64,000 nt of DNA. Source: Alloalcanivorax profundimaris. GTDB taxonomy: Bacteria > Pseudomonadota > Gammaproteobacteria > Pseudomonadales > Alcanivoracaceae. Below the pieces are notes generated by a model, which was not told the origin of the DNA, ran no database searches, and saw nothing but the letters and a program-made list of their open reading frames with translations. Location: the NCBI RefSeq assembly GCF_015265435.1, contig NZ_JABJWH010000036.1:372001-436000 (forward strand), written 5' to 3'. Positions 7,235 through 15,713 of the stretch are shown here, one piece after another. A program made the position numbers and the translations under genes. The stretch's first letter is position 1; each line of letters begins with the position of its first letter.

Positions 7235-8944
7235 ATGTTGAATGCGAAAGTTTGGCTTGCCCCGGCGCTGTTGGGGGTGATGCTGGCGGGCTGTGGGGGC
7301 TCCGACAGTGACGACGACGACAGCACCGGAGACCCGGTCGGCGAGGCCGAATCCTTTAACTATGTGGAAGGCACCATCGCCCAGGCCCGCGCGGCCCTGC
7401 AGGCCGGTGACCTGACCTGCGAGGACATGGTCCAGGGCTACCTGGACCGGATCGAGGCGTACGACCGCCAGGGCCCGAGCCTGCAGAGCGTGATCGCGGT
7501 GAACCCCAGCGCCCTGGACGAGGCGCGGGATCTGGACAGCCGCTACGCGGCGGAGGGTTTCCAGGGGCCGCTGCATTGCGTCACGGTGCTGCTCAAGGAC
7601 AACTTCGATACCGTCGACATGCCCACCACCGCCGGTGGCCTGGCGCTGGAAACCAGCCAGCCGCCGGATGATGCCTTCAGTGTTGCCCGACTGCGCGACG
7701 CCGGCGCCATCATCATCGGCAAGGCCAACCTGGACGAGTACGCGTTCGGGTTCCGCGGCAGCAGCTCCGTGGGCGGCCAGGCGCGCAACGCCTATGATCC
7801 CACCAAGGGCCCGGGCGGTTCCTCGTCCGGCACCGGTTCTTCCATCGCCGCCAGTTTCGCCATGGTCGGCACCGGCTCCGACACCGGCGGCTCGATCCGC
7901 GTGCCGTCCAGCCTGCACGGCCTGGTGGGTATCCGCCCGAGTCTGCGGCTGATCAGCCAGGACGGCATCGTGCCGCTGGCGCACTGGCAGGATACCGGCG
8001 GCCCCATGTGCCGTACCGTGGAGGACTGCGCCCTGACCCTGAGCGCCATGGTCGGCTACGACCCGGGGGCGTTTTCCGGCCAGCGCTTCCGCTTCGATCA
8101 CGACGCGGATCTGATGACCAGCCCGTTCGAGTACCAGCTCGCCACCCTGGCGCCGTCCAGCTACACCAAGTACCTGGACGGCGACGCCCTGAGCGGCGCG
8201 CGCATTGGCGTGGTGCGGGATCTGTTCGGTGACGGCCAGGGCGAGAACGCGGAGGTGCAGCGGGTCATCGAGGCGGCCCTGGAGCGCATGCGCGCCGCCG
8301 GCGCCACCGTGGAGGACGTGACCATCCCCGATCTGTCCACCATTCTCAGTGACTATCGCAGCGTGTCCCGCTATGAGTTCAAAACCAACCTCACCGAGTA
8401 CCTGGCGTCCTGGCCGTCCACCACCGACGGTCACCCGCGCTCCTTCGAGGAGGTCTATCAGAGCGGTGGCTACGAGAGCCGCAACGCCGGCACCTTCGCC
8501 TTCTACGACAGCGCCGGCACGGACCTGGAAAACAACGCGGACTATCTGAAGAACATCAACGAGCGTCCCGACTATGTGCGCCAGCGTTTCCTGGCCGCCC
8601 TGGAGAACATCGACGCCAGTGGCCGCCCCGCCGGTGAACCCTTTGACGTGCTGCTGTACCCGTCGGTGCTGAGTCTGGCCCCGGATGTGGGCGGTTCGCC
8701 GAGCGCCGGCAGCAACAACCGGCTCAGCCCGTTCTCCGGCTTCCCGGCGCTGACCATGCCGGCGGGCATGGCGGACACCGACCCGGCGCTGCCGGTGGGC
8801 ATGGAAATGCTCGCCCGGGAATTCGACGAGGGCACCCTGATCAAGCTGGCCTACGCCTATCAGGAGCTGGCGGAACCCCGCCAGGCGCCCACCTTCACGC
8901 CGGAACTCGAGGAACAACCGGCGCCGGTGGCGCTGATCGACTGA
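7235..8944 (+). CDS. Secreted lipoprotein of the amidase signature family
   Basis: This 569-residue hydrolase cleaves an amide bond through a Ser-cis-Ser-Lys triad. Visible are Lys121 in VLLKDNFDT, the GGSSSGTG loop at 194-201 and the nucleophile Ser220 in SDTGGSIR. I chose the ATG at 7235, with GGAG 8-9 bp upstream, because it gives a clean lipoprotein signal peptide with lipobox MLAGC (Cys20) followed by an acidic linker (SDSDDDDS). A longer reading from 7127 has no signal peptide at its start. Most amidases of this family are cytoplasmic, so surface anchoring suggests degradation of an external amide or peptide. A strong terminator follows. Confidence 0.9.
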   Translation: MLNAKVWLAPALLGVMLAGCGGSDSDDDDSTGDPVGEAESFNYVEGTIAQARAALQAGDLTCEDMVQGYLDRIEAYDRQGPSLQSVIAVNPSALDEARDLDSRYAAEGFQGPLHCVTVLLKDNFDTVDMPTTAGGLALETSQPPDDAFSVARLRDAGAIIIGKANLDEYAFGFRGSSSVGGQARNAYDPTKGPGGSSSGTGSSIAASFAMVGTGSDTGGSIRVPSSLHGLVGIRPSLRLISQDGIVPLAHWQDTGGPMCRTVEDCALTLSAMVGYDPGAFSGQRFRFDHDADLMTSPFEYQLATLAPSSYTKYLDGDALSGARIGVVRDLFGDGQGENAEVQRVIEAALERMRAAGATVEDVTIPDLSTILSDYRSVSRYEFKTNLTEYLASWPSTTDGHPRSFEEVYQSGGYESRNAGTFAFYDSAGTDLENNADYLKNINERPDYVRQRFLAALENIDASGRPAGEPFDVLLYPSVLSLAPDVGGSPSAGSNNRLSPFSGFPALTMPAGMADTDPALPVGMEMLAREFDEGTLIKLAYAYQELAEPRQAPTFTPELEEQPAPVALID

Positions 8945-8965
8945 TCCCGTCGGTGGATCGTTTTG

Positions 8966-9003
8966 GGGCGGTGTCGGCGTTCAGCCGGCGCCGCCCTGTT
9001 TTT
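8966..9003 (+). terminator. Rho-independent terminator of the amidase gene
   Basis: A 13-bp stem (8966-8978 with 8984-8996, two G-U pairs) with loop GTTCA is followed by TGTTTTT on the plus strand. It lies 22 bp past the amidase stop and covers the end of the convergent glyoxalase gene. Confidence 0.8.
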
Positions 9004-9529
9004 CCAGCATGTCGGCCTGGAGGATCTCGATCCAGTAGCCGTCCGGGTCCTTGATGAAGGCCAGGCCCTTCATGCGGCCATCGTCCGGTTTTTTCACGAA
9101 TTCCACGTCCAGTTTTTCGAACCGCTCGGCGGCGGCGTAGACGTCCGGCACGGTGATGCCGATGTGGCCGAAGCCCTGGGGTTCGTCATTGCCGTTGTGA
9201 TAACGGAAAGCCGGGTCGTTCTCGGTGCCCCAGTTGTGGGTCAGCTCCAGCATCGCCTCGCGGCTGAAGGTATAGGTAAGACGCTTGGCGTCGTCACCGG
9301 GCACCTCGGTGGCTTCGGTGTCGTTGAGATAGGTGAGGAAGTAGAGCGTGAATTCCGCTTCCGGAAAATCGAGCTTGCGGATCAGCCGCATGCCCAGCAC
9401 CCGGGTGTAGAAATCCAGGCTGGCCGCCGGATCCTTGATGCGCAACATGGTCTGGTTGAACAGGTAGGACTGGGTCTCGCGGTCCGGCTTGTCGCACAGG
9501 CCGGGCGCGGTTTCGAAATGGCGGGGCAT
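8981..9529 (-). CDS. gloA: Glyoxalase I (lactoylglutathione lyase), long zinc-type
   Basis: This 182-residue enzyme converts the methylglyoxal-glutathione hemithioacetal to S-lactoylglutathione. It resembles the longer eukaryotic-like, usually zinc-dependent class rather than the 135-residue nickel enzyme of Escherichia coli. The four metal ligands are apparent: Gln26 (FNQTMLR), Glu95 (MLELTHN), His122 (FGHIGIT) and Glu168 (YWIEIL). Length and the N-terminal arm fit that class. It is monocistronic, and its last codons overlap the terminator of the convergent amidase gene. Confidence 0.95.
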   Translation of the reverse strand: MPRHFETAPGLCDKPDRETQSYLFNQTMLRIKDPAASLDFYTRVLGMRLIRKLDFPEAEFTLYFLTYLNDTEATEVPGDDAKRLTYTFSREAMLELTHNWGTENDPAFRYHNGNDEPQGFGHIGITVPDVYAAAERFEKLDVEFVKKPDDGRMKGLAFIKDPDGYWIEILQADMLEKQGGAG

Positions 9530-9601
9530 GATCGAGGTCCTGTCAGCGCTAGGGGAACCGAAAGAATGGCACCCCGGGCGCTGATTTCAAGGTCCGCCCA
9601 C

Positions 9602-10561
9602 TCAAGGCTGGGTAGCGTCGATCTTCTTGAGCACTTTCTGCAGGCCGGCCACGGTGCCGCCCACGTCGCTGAGGTTGGACGGCAGCAGCAGGGTGGTGGA
9701 TTCCTTGGCCAGTTTCTCGAAGGCCGAAACATACTGTTCGGCGATGCGCAGGCTCACCGCTTCCTCGCCGCCTTCCGCCTTCACCGCGCCGGCCACGTGG
9801 CGCAGGCCCTCGGCGGTGGCGTTGGCGATCAGCTGGATCTGCTCGGCGCGGCCCTGGGCCTCGTTGATCTGCTTGAGCTTTTCACCCTCGGAGATATTGA
9901 TCATCTCCTGCTTCTCGCCCTCGGACCGGTTGATCGCCGCCTGACGGTCCCCTTCGGAGCGGTTGATGGCGGCCTGGCGGTCGCCTTCGGATTCCGCCAC
10001 CACGGCGCGGCGTTCCCGTTCGGCGCGCACCTGTTTCTCCATGGCGTCCTTGATCGAGGCCGGCAGGTTGATGTCCGCCACCTCGTAGCGCAGCACCTTC
10101 ACGCCCCAGGGCTGGGCCGCCTCGTCCACGGCGCGCACCACTTCCATGTTGATCTCGGCGCGTTCCTCGAAGGTCTTGTCCAGGTCGATCTTGCCGATCA
10201 CCGAACGCAGGGTGGTCTGGGCCAGTTGCTGGGCGGCCAGCACATAGTCGTCGACGCCGTAGCTGGCGGCCTTGGCGTCGATCACCTGCAGGTACATGAC
10301 GCCGTCGATGGAGACCTCGATGTTGTCCTTGGTGATGCAGCTCTGGCGCGGCACGTCGCGGACGATTTCCTTGAGCGAGTGCTTGTAGGCGACCCGGTCG
10401 ATGAACGGCACCAGCACGTGCATGCCGGCTTCCAGGGAGGTGCGGTACTTGCCCAGCCGCTCCACCACGAACACCTGCCGCTGGGGCACGATGCGCACGG
10501 TCATGAACAGCAGAATGATCACGCCCAGGGCGAGCAGAGCGGGAATGATGAGTCCCATCAT
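9602..10561 (-). CDS. SPFH/band 7 membrane protein (paraslipin, QmcA-like)
   Basis: This 319-residue protein has one N-terminal membrane segment (about residues 3-22) followed by the SPFH domain, then a charged helical region that should form a coiled coil. Such proteins oligomerise into membrane microdomain rings and often work with NfeD proteins, in line with the nfeD gene 20 bp upstream in the same operon. From about residue 193 to 236 it has a run of 10-11 residue repeats, with SEGDRQAAINR twice in tandem followed by SEGEKQEMIN and SEGEKLKQIN. The length is normal for the family. Confidence 0.93.
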   Translation of the reverse strand: MMGLIIPALLALGVIILLFMTVRIVPQRQVFVVERLGKYRTSLEAGMHVLVPFIDRVAYKHSLKEIVRDVPRQSCITKDNIEVSIDGVMYLQVIDAKAASYGVDDYVLAAQQLAQTTLRSVIGKIDLDKTFEERAEINMEVVRAVDEAAQPWGVKVLRYEVADINLPASIKDAMEKQVRAERERRAVVAESEGDRQAAINRSEGDRQAAINRSEGEKQEMINISEGEKLKQINEAQGRAEQIQLIANATAEGLRHVAGAVKAEGGEEAVSLRIAEQYVSAFEKLAKESTTLLLPSNLSDVGGTVAGLQKVLKKIDATQP

Positions 10562-10581
10562 GATATCGGTTCCTTAGAAAG

Positions 10582-11028
10582 TCAGTCCTCGGAGGACCAG
10601 GGGGCCACGGTCAGCCACAAACCCTCGTGGCGAAGAATGCGCACCATCTGGCCGTCGTTCAGGGGGTGGGAGGATTGCGCCTGCCACAGGGCGCCGCGAT
10701 AGCGCACCGTGCCGACGCCGTTCTCGAAGCCACCCTGCACGGTGGCCCGGGCGCCCACCAGGCCGGCGCTGTCCTCGCTGGTGGCGCCCTGGGTCTCGCG
10801 GCCGAACAGCCGCTCGCGCAGGTAACGGCGCGCCACCACCAGCAGCACCAGGCTGAGCACCGCGAACAGGGTGGTCTCCCAGACCAGGCTGTCGATCAGA
10901 CCCAGCCAGACCAGCGTTCCCACCAGCAACGCGGCCAGGCCGAGAAAAATGGTCACCAGGCCGGAAATGGCGAACTCCGCGATCACCAATACCAACCCCA
11001 GAATGATCCAGTAACTGTACTCCGGCAT
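10582..11028 (-). CDS. NfeD-like membrane protein
   Basis: This 148-residue protein has three to four hydrophobic segments in its first 70 residues and a C-terminal OB-fold-type domain (about 80-145, with GLVGARATVQGG). It belongs to the short NfeD group that lacks the protease domain and partners SPFH proteins, which is exactly what lies downstream. The pair is thought to act in membrane domain organisation and quality control. Confidence 0.9.
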   Translation of the reverse strand: MPEYSYWIILGLVLVIAEFAISGLVTIFLGLAALLVGTLVWLGLIDSLVWETTLFAVLSLVLLVVARRYLRERLFGRETQGATSEDSAGLVGARATVQGGFENGVGTVRYRGALWQAQSSHPLNDGQMVRILRHEGLWLTVAPWSSED

Positions 11029-11105
11029 GCGCCCCTCCCTCCTGGTGGCGATAGGTTATCACCGTGGCCGGTTGCGGTCCGTGCCACGGTTCATGGTCGG
11101 CGATT

Positions 11106-11591
11106 TCAGTGCTCGTGGCCGCCGGGCCCGTGGGCATGGCCGTGGGCTTTTTCCTCGTCGCTGGCGTCGCGCACCTCCATGACCCGCATTTCGAAGCGCA
11201 GGCGCAGACCGGCGAGCGGGTGGTTGGCGTCCACGTCCACGGTTTTCAGGCCCACCTTGAGCACCGTGACCCGGCGCGGGCCCTGCTCGGTGCGCACCTC
11301 CACCACCTTGCCCGGGCGCAGTTTGCCGGCGTGCTTGAGGTACTTGGCGGACAACCGCTGGCGCAGGGACTCGTCGCGGTGCCCGTAGGCCCGCTCCGGT
11401 GGCAGCGTCACGCTCACCGCGTCGCCGGCGTCCTTGCCGTCCAGGGCATCCTCCAGGCCACGCAGGATATTGCCATGGCCATGCAGGTAGGAAAGCGGTT
11501 GGTCCGCCGGGCTGTGTTCCAGCTCCAGGTCGTGGTCGGCGTCGAACAGGGTGTAATGCAGGCTGACCACCTTGTCTTTCTCGATCGGCAT
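11106..11591 (-). CDS. SlyD-type FKBP peptidyl-prolyl isomerase
   Basis: This 161-residue cytoplasmic prolyl isomerase/chaperone has an FKBP domain interrupted by the IF chaperone insert, with PPERAYGHRDESL marking the domain boundary and DANHPLAGLRLRFEM its C-terminal strand. The tail is rich in histidine (HGHAHGPGGHEH), as in metal-binding SlyD proteins that help deliver nickel. I start at the ATG ending at 11591, which has a GGAGA ribosome-binding site 8 bp upstream; a longer open frame lacks FKBP similarity. A cation efflux gene is divergent 108 bp away, so both may concern metals. Confidence 0.9.
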   Translation of the reverse strand: MPIEKDKVVSLHYTLFDADHDLELEHSPADQPLSYLHGHGNILRGLEDALDGKDAGDAVSVTLPPERAYGHRDESLRQRLSAKYLKHAGKLRPGKVVEVRTEQGPRRVTVLKVGLKTVDVDANHPLAGLRLRFEMRVMEVRDASDEEKAHGHAHGPGGHEH

Positions 11592-11699
11592 AATGTCTTT
11601 CTCCACGGGGAGCGGTGATTCTGCTTCGCCGGCGCGGGGCTGGCAAGGTGGCGCCGACGCGGGCATGCTGCGCCATGTCATGAATATCGGGAGGCGCCC

Positions 11700-12605
11700 A
11701 TGTCCGGGTCCAGGAAGGTGGTGATCGCGGCGATGGCCGGCAACATGCTGATCGCCGTCACCAAGTTCGTCGCGGCGGTGATCACCGGCAGTTCCGCCAT
11801 GCTCTCCGAAGGCATCCACTCACTGGTGGACACCGGCAACGGCGCGTTGTTGCTGCACGGCATGAAGCGGGCGAAAACGCCGGCCAACGAGCGGTTCCCC
11901 TTCGGCCACGGCAAGGAGGTGTATTTCTGGGCGTTCGCCGTGGCGATCCTGATTTTCGCCCTGGGCGCCGGCATTTCCCTCTACGAAGGCGTGGTGCACC
12001 TGATGCGCCCGGAGCCGATCAGCAATCCGATCATCAACTACGTGGTATTGGGGCTGGCCATGGTGTTCGAAGGCACCGCCTGGAGCATCGCCCTGAAGGA
12101 GTTTCGCCGCACCAAGGGCGACCGGAGCTACGTGGAGGCGATCAGCCGGGGCAAGGACCCGACCACCTTCGTGGTGCTGTTCGAGGATTCCGCCGCCATG
12201 CTGGGCCTGGTGGTGGCGCTGCTGGGCGTGCTGCTCAGCCAGCTCACCGGCGCGCTCTGGTTCGACGGCCTGGCGTCGATCCTGATCGGCCTGATCCTGG
12301 CCGGCACCGCCTGCTGGCTGGCCTACGAGACCAAGGGCCTGCTGATCGGCGAGGCGGCCAACCCCCGGGTGGTGGCCGGCATTCGCCGGGCGGCGCTGTC
12401 CATGCCCAGCGTGGACGCGGTCAACGAAGTGCTGACCATGCACATGGGCCCGGATTTCATTCTGGTCAACATCAGCGTCACCTTCTCGCCGTCCCTGGGC
12501 ACGCGCCGCCTGGAAACCGTCATCGCCGAACTGGACCGCACCCTGAAAGCCCAGGACCCGCGCATCAAGCGGGTGTTCGTGGAGGCGGAATCGCCGGCGT
12601 CCTGA
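11700..12605 (+). CDS. Cation diffusion facilitator (CDF) family efflux transporter
   Basis: This 301-residue inner-membrane proton/divalent-cation antiporter exports metals such as zinc. The second membrane segment has the metal site His40 and Asp44 (SEGIHSLVDTGN), and FPFGHGKE follows in the loop. The site in the later segment reads LFEDSAAM (Glu162, Asp163) rather than the usual HxxxD, typical of the ZnT9-like subgroup. A cytoplasmic C-terminal domain follows residue 215. The substrate is uncertain. Confidence 0.93.
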   Translation: MSGSRKVVIAAMAGNMLIAVTKFVAAVITGSSAMLSEGIHSLVDTGNGALLLHGMKRAKTPANERFPFGHGKEVYFWAFAVAILIFALGAGISLYEGVVHLMRPEPISNPIINYVVLGLAMVFEGTAWSIALKEFRRTKGDRSYVEAISRGKDPTTFVVLFEDSAAMLGLVVALLGVLLSQLTGALWFDGLASILIGLILAGTACWLAYETKGLLIGEAANPRVVAGIRRAALSMPSVDAVNEVLTMHMGPDFILVNISVTFSPSLGTRRLETVIAELDRTLKAQDPRIKRVFVEAESPAS

Positions 12606-12614
12606 GCCGCCGGG

Positions 12615-13160
12615 TCACCGTGAGCGGCGGCCCGGCAGCATGCGCTTGAGGGTGGCGTCCCGGTCCACCCAGTGATGCCAGAGGGCGCCGGCCACGTGCA
12701 GCACGATCAGCGCCAGCAGGGCGTTCCAGAGCCATTCCTTGTGCAGGTCTTCCAGGCGCTCGGCCAGGGCCGTGTTGGCGGGCAGCCAGGCCGGGATCGC
12801 CAGGCCGGCGGGCAGCGGCGTGCTCTTGCCGTCCAGCTGGCGCATCAGCAGGCCGGTGACCGGCATCGCCAGCACCGCCATATACAGCAGGCCATGCACC
12901 GCCGTGGCCAGCCGTTGTTGCAGGCGGCCGCCCAGGGGCGCCGGCGGGCGGTGGCTGGCCCGCCACACCAGGCGGATGACCATCACCGCCAGGGCCGAGG
13001 CGCCCAGGGTGAAGTGGGCGATGATCCAGTAATCCCGCCAGGGGTTGCCCCGGGGTACCTGCTCGTGCAGCTCCACGCTGGCCCAGACCGCCAGCAGTAG
13101 AAAGGCGATCAGCCAGTGCAGCGTCTTGGCCGTGCTGGTCCAGGTATTCGTTGTGTCCAT
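12615..13160 (-). CDS. Cytochrome b561 family protein
   Basis: This 181-residue, four-helix membrane protein should bind two b hemes and transfer electrons between quinols and oxygen species. Histidines in the helices are visible in TLHWLIAF (about residue 15), IIAHFTLG (about 49), VHGLLYMA (about 89) and VLHVAGALWHHW (about 154-162). Length is typical of the YodB/CybB group. It converges on the CDF gene with 9 bp between the stops, and the region can form a short GC hairpin. Confidence 0.93.
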   Translation of the reverse strand: MDTTNTWTSTAKTLHWLIAFLLLAVWASVELHEQVPRGNPWRDYWIIAHFTLGASALAVMVIRLVWRASHRPPAPLGGRLQQRLATAVHGLLYMAVLAMPVTGLLMRQLDGKSTPLPAGLAIPAWLPANTALAERLEDLHKEWLWNALLALIVLHVAGALWHHWVDRDATLKRMLPGRRSR

Positions 13161-13228
13161 GGTTCCCCGCTCCCGTTGTTGGTTCCCGGCCAGTATCGCC
13201 GGCCAGGCTTAACGGAAGCTGAGCGGGA

Positions 13229-14218
13229 TCAGGGGCGCGGGGGATTTTTCGGCGCCAGGCCCAGGGCCTCGCGGCTTTCGCCGCGCGCCGCCCGGCGCAG
13301 CAGGGACAGGGAGTGGCGGTACCAGGTACGGCGGCCGCCGGGTTCCCATTTGAACCGCTTGTAGGTCCACTGGTACTGCGGCAGGTTGCGGCGGATGCAG
13401 GTTTCCAGGGAGCGGTTGAGGGTGGTGAGCACGCAGGTTTCGCCCTCGGCGTTTTCCAGTTCCGTGGCCGGTTCGAAGTGCACGCGCACGTCGCGTACGC
13501 CGCCTTCCCCCCGGTAGCAGGAGACGATGAAGATGCGCGGTCGGTAGCGGCGCACCAGCTTGTCCACCAGGGCCGGGGTGGGCACCGGGTGGCCGAAGAA
13601 GGGAATGAAGGGATTGCTGCGGTTGCCCGGGTTGTGGTCCGCCAGCAGCGCTAGGGTGCCGTTGCCGCGCAGGGTGGCCAGGCCTTCCTTGACGCCCTGG
13701 CTGTTGGTGGGCACCAGCCGGCAGCCGGTGCGCTCGCGGGCTTTCTTGACCAGGGCGTCCACCAGGGTGGCCGGGTGCGGCTGGTACATCACCGTGGTGT
13801 TGCCCTGGCGGCCCAGATACAGGTTGATGGTTTCCCAGCTGCCCTGGTGCAGGGACAGCAGCAGCACCGGCCGTTCCTCGGCGCAGGCATCCAGATAGGC
13901 CCGTTCGCCGTGAATTTCGGTGATCCGCGCCAGGGTCTGCTCCACCGGGCGTTGCCAGACATGGGCGAACTCGCAAAACGAGCGGCCCAGTTCCCGCAGG
14001 CTCTGGCGACCGATGCGGCGCGCCTCCGGCAGGCTCAGCGTCGGCTGGGTGGCGAGCAGATTGATCAGCACGGTGCGGTACGCGCTGGCGTAGCGCAGCG
14101 GCACCCGCGTGATCAGGTCGCCCAGCAAGGCGCCCAGCCCGGCCGCGATGGGCAGCGGCAGCCAGGCGACGAAACGCATCAGCCAGCGTAGCCGTTGTCC
14201 GCGCGTATGGGCGCTCAT
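13229..14218 (-). CDS. Lauroyl/lysophospholipid acyltransferase family protein (LpxL/HtrB-like)
   Basis: This 329-residue, membrane-associated acyltransferase has an N-terminal hydrophobic anchor (about residues 16-35) and the catalytic HxxxxE motif as HQGSWE (His124, Glu129). In lipid A synthesis such enzymes add secondary acyl chains from acyl-ACP. I start at the ATG ending at 14218 because the family similarity begins there and it overlaps the upstream gene stop by 4 bp. This makes it the last gene of a run that begins with the chemosensory genes. Whether it acts on lipid A or another lipid cannot be told. Confidence 0.88.
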   Translation of the reverse strand: MSAHTRGQRLRWLMRFVAWLPLPIAAGLGALLGDLITRVPLRYASAYRTVLINLLATQPTLSLPEARRIGRQSLRELGRSFCEFAHVWQRPVEQTLARITEIHGERAYLDACAEERPVLLLSLHQGSWETINLYLGRQGNTTVMYQPHPATLVDALVKKARERTGCRLVPTNSQGVKEGLATLRGNGTLALLADHNPGNRSNPFIPFFGHPVPTPALVDKLVRRYRPRIFIVSCYRGEGGVRDVRVHFEPATELENAEGETCVLTTLNRSLETCIRRNLPQYQWTYKRFKWEPGGRRTWYRHSLSLLRRAARGESREALGLAPKNPPRP

Positions 14219-15228
14219 CCGGTGGCGTCCTCCAGTTCCCCGTCGTGGAGCGCCAGGGTATCGCCGTGGCCGGGTACGCGAAAAGCCTTGTCGGCCACGC
14301 CGTGGCGCCGGCGGGCCTCGGCCAGGGCCCGGGGCGGCTCGTCCAGGGGCTCGTCGGTGAGCACGAAGGTGCCCCAGTGCATGGCCAGGGAGCGGTGCGC
14401 CTGCAGATCCCGGTGGATGCGCACGGCCTCGTCCGGATTGATGTGCACCGGCGACATGAACCAGCGCGGCTGGTAGGCGCCGATCGGCAGCAGGGCCACG
14501 TCCACCGGGCCGAGCACCTGGCGGATTTCCTGGAACACCGGCGCATAGCCGGTATCCCCGGCGAAGAACAAACGGAAATCGGGCCAGTCCAGGCGCCAGC
14601 CGCACCACAGGGTGCGGTTGCGGTCACCGGCCGCCCGGCCGCTGAAATGCTGGGCCGGCACACAGAAGGCGTGGAACGCCGGGTCCCGGTGGTGCTGCCA
14701 CCAGCCCAGCTCCACCACCTGTTTGATGCCCCGGCGGCGCAGCCAGGCGCCCACGCCGGTGGGCGCGAACCAGCGCAGCCGGTCGCCGAAGCGCCGGTTC
14801 AGGGCGCGTACCGAGTCCCGGTCCAGGTGATCGTAATGGTTGTGGGACACCAGCACGGCGTGGATTTCGGGCAGTTCGTCGATGCTCAGGGCCGGCGGCA
14901 CGGTGCGTTTGGGGCCGGCGAAGGACAGCGGCGAGCAGCGCTCCGAGAACACCGGGTCGGTGAGCAGGTTCCAGCCCTGGTACTGCACCAGGTAGGTGGC
15001 GTGGCCGATCCAGGTGAAGCGCGGCGCGTCCGCCGGCGCCCGCAGCAGCGCCGGGTCCGGACGGCGTACCGGGAAGTCGAGCCGGGCCGGGAAGCGGCCT
15101 CGGGTTTGCCGCTGCCAGCGCAGGAATTCGCGCAGGCCGTGGTGGGGGGTGGGGTGGCGGTTGAGGAAGCGCCGCCCGTCGTGGAGGCGCTCCGCCGCCA
15201 GTCGTTCCAGGCGGGCCCAGTCGATCAT
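14215..15228 (-). CDS. Metallo-beta-lactamase-fold hydrolase, NAPE-PLD-like
   Basis: This 337-residue zinc-dependent phosphodiesterase-type hydrolase carries the signature HxHxDH as SHNHYDHLD (His129, His131, Asp133, His134). FAGDTGYAPV and LLPIGAYQPRWFMSPVHINP are typical of the N-acylphosphatidylethanolamine phospholipase D group. In animals that enzyme releases N-acylethanolamines; bacterial relatives are little studied. Both ends overlap neighbours by 4 bp: upstream the chpC-like gene and downstream the LpxL-like acyltransferase. That arrangement implies coupled translation of a chemotaxis adaptor and two lipid enzymes. Confidence 0.88.
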   Translation of the reverse strand: MIDWARLERLAAERLHDGRRFLNRHPTPHHGLREFLRWQRQTRGRFPARLDFPVRRPDPALLRAPADAPRFTWIGHATYLVQYQGWNLLTDPVFSERCSPLSFAGPKRTVPPALSIDELPEIHAVLVSHNHYDHLDRDSVRALNRRFGDRLRWFAPTGVGAWLRRRGIKQVVELGWWQHHRDPAFHAFCVPAQHFSGRAAGDRNRTLWCGWRLDWPDFRLFFAGDTGYAPVFQEIRQVLGPVDVALLPIGAYQPRWFMSPVHINPDEAVRIHRDLQAHRSLAMHWGTFVLTDEPLDEPPRALAEARRRHGVADKAFRVPGHGDTLALHDGELEDATG

Positions 15229-15680
15229 GAACGCAGGCCGGCCACCGCCCGTTCCACCGCGTCCAGGTCCGGAATCACCGCCAGATCGCCGCCCACCTGG
15301 ACGTACATGGATTCCGCCGGCCCGGTGTCGCCGGGTTCTTCCACCGGGTCGCCCTTGTCGACGCGCAGCAGGCGCGGAATGCCCTGCACCACCACGGCGT
15401 AGAAACGGGCGTGGCCGGCCACGGTGTTGATCACCGCGATGCGCGCCTCCGCGCCGATGGCCACCTGGCCGGATTCATTGAGCTTCTCGAAGGACACCAG
15501 CGGCAGTTCCTGCTCGCGCCAGTTGAGCCAGCCGAGCAGCCATTCCGGGCCGTGGCCGGGGCGGTCGGGCTGGCGCAGGGGAATCACCTCCGCCACCACG
15601 ATGTTGGGGATCAACCAGGGGCGCCCCTTCATGGGAATCAGCAAGCTCGGAATGTCGTCGGGAATCTGCGCGTCGGACAT
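15225..15680 (-). CDS. chpC: CheW-like adaptor of the Pil-Chp system (ChpC-like)
   Basis: This 151-residue single CheW domain is expected to link a receptor to the ChpA kinase. The domain covers almost the whole protein, with a WLLGWLNWREQELPLVSFE core and IAVINTVAG. It sits 33 bp after the chpB gene, in the position of chpC in Pseudomonas aeruginosa. Its stop overlaps the start of the metallo-hydrolase gene by 4 bp. The symbol rests on gene order plus the domain. Confidence 0.85.
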   Translation of the reverse strand: MSDAQIPDDIPSLLIPMKGRPWLIPNIVVAEVIPLRQPDRPGHGPEWLLGWLNWREQELPLVSFEKLNESGQVAIGAEARIAVINTVAGHARFYAVVVQGIPRLLRVDKGDPVEEPGDTGPAESMYVQVGGDLAVIPDLDAVERAVAGLRS

Positions 15681-15713
15681 GGTGACTCTTATCCTCGGTT
15701 TTTGTCGGGCCGG

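Noticed and set aside
12598-12640. Terminator between the CDF and cytochrome b561 genes
   Set aside because: GCCGCCG and CGGCGGC can pair around a 12-base loop, but the stem is short, lies largely within coding sequence and has no T-tract.
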